NCBI GenBank assembly: GCA_019915135.1
Contig: JAHLMK010000001.1
Coordinates: forward strand, 4,464,001 to 4,528,000
DNA from: Strobilurus pachycystidiatus
Taxonomy: Eukaryota; Basidiomycota; Agaricomycetes; Agaricales; Physalacriaceae
Direction: 5' to 3'
Length of the DNA: 64,000 nt
Positions 58,646-64,000 of the stretch are shown piece after piece; the first letter of the stretch is position 1, and every line of letters begins with the position of its first letter. The position numbers and the translations under genes were made by a program. Below the pieces are notes generated by a model. That model was not told where the DNA came from. It did no database searches and saw nothing but the letters and a program-made list of their open reading frames with translations.

Positions 58646-59967
58646 ACAGTTCCTGTCAACTAGTCTAGAATTTGATGGGGGGCCCTAGTAGGAGGTGCCA
58701 ATCCATCACGCGGAGTATGAAAATTATGGTGATCCGAGAGTGGCCCGAACGGCAAATGCAGTGATGTCGCGTGGCGCTGCGCATGCAGTGTCGCGCTGCT
58801 CCTGAAAACATCGTCACCAGAAATTGTGTCCCCTTTCAATTCCTGTAGTTGCATTGCACCCAGACGTTGCAGCTGATGGCACTGAGCCGTCCCCCACAGA
58901 AAATGATGATCTACTCCACCGCAATTGCAAGCTAACGATTACAGATGAACAAACGTGACCACGATTATAAGATGCCTGACGTGCCTTGAGAAAAATGAAT
59001 CTTAGAAGTACTGTTACTGTAAGCCAGAGTCATGTAAGTTTGACAGTATGAGCTTGAGTCGATATTCTACGTCCATGAAGAGGTGCAAATTGCCGCCGAG
59101 ATGCCGAGCGTGGGAAATGGGCACCTAGTGCTACGACCCCCCATCAAACTCCAGACTTTGTAACAGTAGGAACGATCGTCTTCCTACTACAAAGTCGGTT
59201 TACGAGACTACCTGTCAACGACGACACGAGGATTGTTGTAAAACTGTACTTACTATACCGAGCGAAGTAGTTTCAGCATGGCTGATTCAATGCGGCACAT
59301 TCCGAGTTCTTGACTGGAAGAAGAAGCGGTAAGCAAAAAGCAAAGCAAAAAAAGACGATTGCGCAAAAAAAAAAAAAGTTCAGGATAACTAGGATTTGAA
59401 AGAGGAGCATCGCGGTTGTGGCGCTTTCCATTTCAACGGTAAAGAGGTTCATCATTCGAGAGCTTTCGAGATGACACGTACCAAGAAAACGAGTGAGACC
59501 TCAAGGTCGTGGTAGTGCAGTGTCAAAAAGACAAACGTGGCATGCCAGCCGATCGAGCCACCCATATCCGGTCATGAACGCGAACCAGTGAGATCGGACT
59601 TGAACTCGAAGTTGCGGGGGGAACCTGTGCATAGAGACGTGACTAATGACTTCTCGTGGAGTTCTGGAATTGCCTTTGATTCGGCGTCAGCGGGGCGAGT
59701 GTGAAAATGATAGATAGATTACAGCATGAACTTGAAGATACAGTGAATGATCAGATCCGTACAAATGAAAAGAGTTGGCTATATACACGCGAGATGAATA
59801 ATTATGTTGTAAGACCAAGAAAATAGAGAGCGGGAAATCGAAGGATACGAAAGGTGTATGTACAAAGAGTGGATACTCGAAAGAGGGATGCGCAGTTATA
59901 GTTCTCACCGAGAGCAACATGCAGCCTGTGTTTTGTAGAGTGCTGCTGCTGCCCTCAGTGTCTATTA
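58646..59967. other. Intergenic region with repeat copy 2
   Basis: 1.3 kb without a supported gene. It includes an A-run at 59365-59377 and the second copy of a dispersed repeat (59380-59456). The minus frames at 59273-59455 and 59687-59971 are hydrophobic but follow the repeat and AT-rich DNA, not a known family. Confidence 0.5.
59380..59456. repeat. Dispersed repeat, copy 2 (right of GST gene)
   Basis: Begins TCAGGATAACTAGGATTTGA, identical for over 20 bases to 57612 onward, then diverges with short gaps while keeping GGAGCATCGCG, GCGCTTTCC and TTCATCAT. On the minus strand both copies keep TTTCAAATCCTAGTTATCCTG, a plausible intron acceptor followed by an exon, so the repeat may be a remnant of a duplicated gene. 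Confidence 0.7.
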
Positions 59968-61074
59968 TCAATTTTTCTGTTCGTTTGGGTCTGAAAGAGT
60001 GACCTCTGGGTCTGAAAGAGTGCCCTCTGGTGGTTCTGGTGGTGAGATTATTTCCCAGCCGTAGTGATCAATGTTCGCCGCTCGGTGAGGAGGCGGGGAC
60101 GAGGGAGATCGCCAAGGGGTCGTCCAGACAAGCTGGTCCGGTTGTCTGTCAGGTGGTGATGGGACCGCGAGCTCGACAGGCAGATATTCCAGCTCGGAGT
60201 TTGGCATGCCGTCCGGGTATGCAGGGTAGGAATACGGGGGGTCATACGTCGGTGCTTCGTATGTGACAGCCGTGGGGTGGGGGGTCTCGTAATAGGTGTA
60301 TTCAGAGTTGATGAACTCGGAGTAAGCCGGGTAGGAAGGGCTGGGAAATGTGGCGGAAGTTGGACTTGTAGTCGAGGATTCACCGGCCCAGTTGATGAGG
60401 GACGAGGATGAGTTGGGTATGAAGTAGGGGGAGGTCGGTGAAGGCTGCATGCGAGGCAAAGAGTAAGGAGAGTCTGCCGCGTAGGCGGAGGGCTGAGGTG
60501 TGGCGTCTGGGCGAGCGGACGTGGAGGCAATTGGCTGCCAAGAATGAGGATCGAAGCAATACGGATGCAATAGACCAACTACCTTCTGACTTTGCTTGCT
60601 TGAATCATATTCAACGACTACCCTTTCGAGTTCTTGGGAGTCGACGTCTTTGATGAGCAGGTCTGCAATAAAATCGACCCGTTCGCCCGGTGTTTTCTTT
60701 CTCTTCGCCCGACCGCGGCCCCGTTTGCCGCGCCCGTCTCCTTCGCGGCCTCGTCCGCGACGGACCTGCGCGTTCACAAAGCGCCAGTCCGGGTAGCGCC
60801 GCTTGTGTTCTTCAAGCGCCACTTGCGCTTTGGCCTCCCATACCTCTCGCTCCTCTTGCGGGATGGACCGCCAGACCCGGCCGATGATTTTGCTGAGAGT
60901 GCTGTGATTGCCCTCGACCCGCCCACTGATGCGGTGCGAACGTATGAATGCGGACCGGAATAGGATGAACGCGTTTGGGGCGCGCGGGATGTAGATGGCG
61001 TCCTGCTGAGCGTCAGGCGGCGACGACGACGGGGCGGGGGAATCCACAGTATCATGGTCGGGCGGGTCGTCCAT
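59968..61074 (-). CDS. HMG-box (MATA_HMG type) transcription factor
   Basis: Single long frame from ATG 61074 (MDDPPDHDTVDSPAPSSSPP) to the stop at 59968-59970. The HMG box is at residues about 29-100: IPRAPNAFILFRSAFIRSHR, NHSTLSKIIGRVWRSIPQEE, REVWEAKAQVALEEHKRRYP, with the Pro-Asn-Ala-Phe-Ile-Leu-(F/Y)-R core typical of fungal sequence-specific (mating-type-like) boxes. A basic RGRGRGK region follows the box and looks like a nuclear signal. The remaining 230 residues are rich in Pro, Ser and Tyr, as in an activation domain, ending SDPNEQKN with a small TLSDP repeat. An in-frame GTG exists 21 nt upstream but is not a likely start. Target genes unknown. Confidence 0.9.
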   Translation of the reverse strand: MDDPPDHDTVDSPAPSSSPPDAQQDAIYIPRAPNAFILFRSAFIRSHRISGRVEGNHSTLSKIIGRVWRSIPQEEREVWEAKAQVALEEHKRRYPDWRFVNAQVRRGRGREGDGRGKRGRGRAKRKKTPGERVDFIADLLIKDVDSQELERVVVEYDSSKQSQKVVGLLHPYCFDPHSWQPIASTSARPDATPQPSAYAADSPYSLPRMQPSPTSPYFIPNSSSSLINWAGESSTTSPTSATFPSPSYPAYSEFINSEYTYYETPHPTAVTYEAPTYDPPYSYPAYPDGMPNSELEYLPVELAVPSPPDRQPDQLVWTTPWRSPSSPPPHRAANIDHYGWEIISPPEPPEGTLSDPEVTLSDPNEQKN

Positions 61075-63426
61075 GGGGGGCAAGCGAAATCTCACTCATT
61101 CTTCAACGAGCATAAACGAGTGCATGAGAAGAAGGTAACGCACTTAAATGGAATAGGCAGTCACACAGTGGTCACACAGGTTAGATATAGTATTTACCTG
61201 TGGCAGTGCCAAATCGCCCCATCTTATCCAAAATCAATCATTAAAAGCCTGGCCAGGACTGCTGCCCTCAGCCCATGACAGCTGTGCCCAACGTGTCGCT
61301 GAGGAGCGTACAGCCAGGGCGCGTATTAAATTATGCATCAGCCGCTGACCTGCCGGGGACCTCGCTTTTCACCCGTCGCCCTCCAGAAAACAATAAGCAA
61401 GTCCAAGAAAGGGACATCTGTCAACGTGCCGCTTCGGAACATCATGCCTGCATACAGTCATCTACATGGAAACCGTAGTACAAGTGGATGGCCAACTTGG
61501 TACGCTTCAGCCTGCTTAGCCGCGCCCCTACGTACTCTGTGGCTTCCACGCGTCCACGCGTGGCACTATGACTTCGGTATCGCTGCCGGCGTGCACTCCA
61601 TGTGCGTCTTCGAGGGATCAATAGGCAAGGCACAGAAAAAGCCCATCTTCTGCATGAGCGCGAACATGTCCTTCCCGGAAATCGCCAGAGTTCTGCACTC
61701 CTCCCCCTCCGGTCCTTCCCGGCATAATTCCGCAACGGGTCTGTCGCGCGGGGCAGAAAAGCGGTATGTTGATGATGGCGAAGTCTTTGGGGGAGAATGT
61801 CAGGCTGTGAGAGTATGGCTGGCACTGTGCGAAATACACACGCTGATGAATGATTTCAGGTCGGCCTTCGCGCCCTCCGCGTCCGTGTGTTTGTTCTCTG
61901 ATGAGAACGACGGGAGTTTCATGCCGTTATTTCGGATGTTTGCGCGTGAGGAACGTGTAAGAAGCGTGTAAGACGCGGGCAACGGGTGGTCGTCGAGAGT
62001 CAAGCCGATGCGATGACGTAGGCGGGGTCTGTTGCCGCGCCATTGCACCGCCAAGTCTCCTACGCTCCGCGGAAATTTGGGATGCGGAAATTTGGGACGT
62101 AACGCGCTCTCCAGAATACTGTGCAGCTCTTTTACGTCAGGCAATATACTCGGAGACAATGCCTGCAGAGCGCCACACGGGTCAGAACACAGGTCGGGCA
62201 CTCGGCAATATCTTCTAGGCGCGCCTCGGCCGAACTTGGCATTGCTGCATGTTGTACTAGTTCCCTGCCCGAGTCTTCTAACAGGTCTTGAAGAATTACG
62301 GTACCTCCCCCAGGCCGGCGTCAACAAGGCCTGGTAGTTGAAACCCGCCGGTGAGTGTGCCATTTCTCCCATAGTCATTCCAGCATCTGACCAAATAATT
62401 GACTTCCTGGGCATAGACGCACTTGACATGTTCCCATGCTAGTTCATCCATTTCTGACTTGGTGACTAGTCTTTCTCTCGAAGCCCACTATAGCCGAGGC
62501 GGTCGTTCTCAACCGTCAGACATTCCCTTGGAAAGTGGCCTATCCATCCGCCTATCTCGACAGTCTACCGCCATCACAGCCTTCTCTTCTCGAATGATAT
62601 CAGGGTTCTGCGAACAGAATCCGGCAGACCATCGATGCACTTGGTAGCCCGCCTCGCAATCATAACCAAGTTGATTGTAACGAAAGCGTTTCCATCAATG
62701 TAGGTGAGTTCTTCCGTGCATCTATCTCGGCGTCATTCACAAACCGTCCCGTGTCCTTTATATGTCCAAAAAGACCCTGAGCAGATGAACGTTGAGTTGA
62801 GTCAAATTCGAAGTCCTCTGACACACGTCTCCAACATTGGCCACAGCTCGTATTGCCGGAGCTTGCGTGCGAGATGGCCACCATTCAGTGCAATTCCGAC
62901 TCGCGTAGGGATTGGGATTAGCGATCGGAATAAGTAGGGAAAACGCGTCTTCAACCTGCTTCCGGTGATTATTCGGGCTCAAAGAGCGTCACGACGCGTC
63001 TATACCGCAAGGAAGCGCGTATGGTCTATACTTATGTCACTTGCTGTCGTGCGACGACGGGCTACTCTGGCCCATTCAGCATGTCCGGGACCAATGGACG
63101 AGATAATCTCCTGATGGCAATTGAGTCAAGCCTGTGTCGAGAATTCTTCATCGCGGTCAGCTCACCAGATCAAATCTCATAGCCAAACTCAACGGCGCAA
63201 AAATGCGACAATCGGTCCCGGTCAACGGCGCTACAACCGGGTCTCTTACTACTTCCACCACGACCGCGCGATGTCCGCCCCCACTGCGCTACTCAGGATC
63301 TTCGCTTAAAAAAGATCAATTGGGACAATCGATTCTGCGCCGCTTCAGTCGCGTAATTGCGCATGACAGACTCTTACTGGGAGCCTGAGCGTCCGGGGCT
63401 GGTCCGAAGGTTTGTTCAAAACCGTC
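61075..63426. other. Poorly explained 2.35-kb stretch
   Basis: It holds the promoter of the HMG gene at the left and that of the DUF4246 copy at the right. Two long overlapping frames (61333-61971 plus, 61800-62429 minus) have no family resemblance. Between about 62330 and 62990 the minus strand shows exon-like pieces, for example TKSEMDELAWEHVKCVYAQE and NYLVRCWNDYGRNGT after a CTATAG acceptor, and GLPDSVRRTLISFEKRRL upstream; they do not join into one uninterrupted protein and may be a decayed gene. Confidence 0.4.
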
Positions 63427-64000
63427 ATGGCACGCACTAGCCAGATGTCGAAGGAAATCCGTGAGTCAAACATGGCTTGGTGTTCTCGACGTATCATATT
63501 GACTAGCGTTTGCTGTATGCCCAGCGGACGCCTGCGAGGACGCTTATCGCTCCGGTCTTCACCTCTTCAAAGACAGCTACCCTCTTCCTTTTTTCTCTCA
63601 CTACGACGAAGGTTGGGGAGACCTCGCTCGCACCATTGTTGAACTCAGGATGTGTGCGCTGTCCGCGACTCTCAGAGACAAGCCGGACTGGCAGAACAAG
63701 ATGAAGGATCCAATCATTCGCGCAAAGTGGAGGGATGAAGCGGCAAATACGGACGCTGTGGCCAGCGACTGGAGACTCACTGAGCAGATGGTAATACTGA
63801 CCATCTGAAACGGAGGTTACATATGGCACTGACTGCTTGGCGACTGTAGATTGATTACGTGCTGGATGAATTGGAGGGCTACGCGAAGCTCATAGACGAT
63901 GCAACAGGCATCCAGGTCGGGTGTTACGAGCGGATCTGGCAGTCCGACAGACTCATCCCCAAGGATCTCCACGACAGCCTTCTTCAATCTGTCGCCAAAC
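63427..64000 (+). CDS. DUF4246 family protein, second copy (3' end outside window)
   Basis: ATG at 63427 starts MARTSQMSKEI, an intron follows, then DACEDAYRSGLHLFKDSYPL, EGWGDLARTIVELRMCALSA, TLRDKPDWQNKMKDPIIRAK and, after a second intron, IDYVLDELEGYAKLIDDATG and IQVGCYERIWQSDRLIPKDL, cut by the window edge. It pairs almost base for base with the minus-strand copy at 17946 downward, including the second intron. The first intron and the 50 nt after it are much more diverged than the rest. Function of the family is unknown. Confidence 0.82.

Noticed and set aside
61333..61971. 212-codon plus-strand frame, overlapped by a 209-codon minus-strand frame at 61800-62429
   Set aside because: Neither has a recognisable domain, they overlap head to head, and neither shows a convincing start or splice pattern.

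Overview
The window looks like nuclear DNA of a filamentous basidiomycete, most likely an Agaricomycete. Almost every gene is cut by several introns of about 45-65 nt with GT..AG ends, genes lie roughly 2-3 kb apart on both strands, and the set (fungal alpha-aminoadipate reductase, DUF4246 proteins, cytochrome b561, etherase-type GST, Zn(II)2Cys6 and HMG-box factors, Argonaute) is typical of that group. I cannot name the species. Protein products were rebuilt by joining exons by eye, so outer coordinates are better supported than every internal splice site.

Layout: 0-13 kb, mostly plus strand: start of an unknown minus-strand gene, 3-hydroxyisobutyrate dehydrogenase, an NAD-dependent epimerase-like protein, a GBF1/GEA-type Arf exchange factor, a cytochrome b561 and a WD40 protein. 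13-20 kb, mostly minus: the polyadenylation factor Pfs2, a DUF4246 protein and the TFIIH assembly subunit Tfb3/MAT1, with a Yar1-like ankyrin protein diverging from it. 20-34 kb: Lys2, a C78 (ZUFSP/Mug105-type) peptidase sharing a promoter region with proteasome subunit alpha4, a Dal5-type MFS transporter and a long-chain acyl-CoA synthetase. 34-48.5 kb: a small zinc-ribbon gene, a 2.4-kb gene-poor stretch, a Zn(II)2Cys6 factor, Nop16 head-to-head with the tiny complex III gene QCR10, a HAD phosphatase and a penta-EF-hand protein. 50-64 kb: Ypt1/Rab1, a TIR-bounded element, a full-length Argonaute with its slicer residues, a repeat-rich patch around a GST gene, an HMG-box gene, a poorly explained 2.3 kb and the 5' part of a second DUF4246 gene.

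This is mainly a housekeeping region (vesicle traffic, lysine and valine metabolism, fatty-acid activation, 3'-end formation, transcription, proteasome, ribosome biogenesis, respiration). There is no sign of a secondary-metabolite cluster: the large adenylation/reductase enzyme is the primary-metabolism Lys2. The points most worth checking are the inverted duplication of the DUF4246 gene 46 kb apart, the TIR element and repeats on both sides of Argonaute, two GC-AG introns, 13-nt and 15-nt micro-exons, an 864-nt intron in NOP16, and two small genes (zinc ribbon, QCR10) that simple ORF calling misses.
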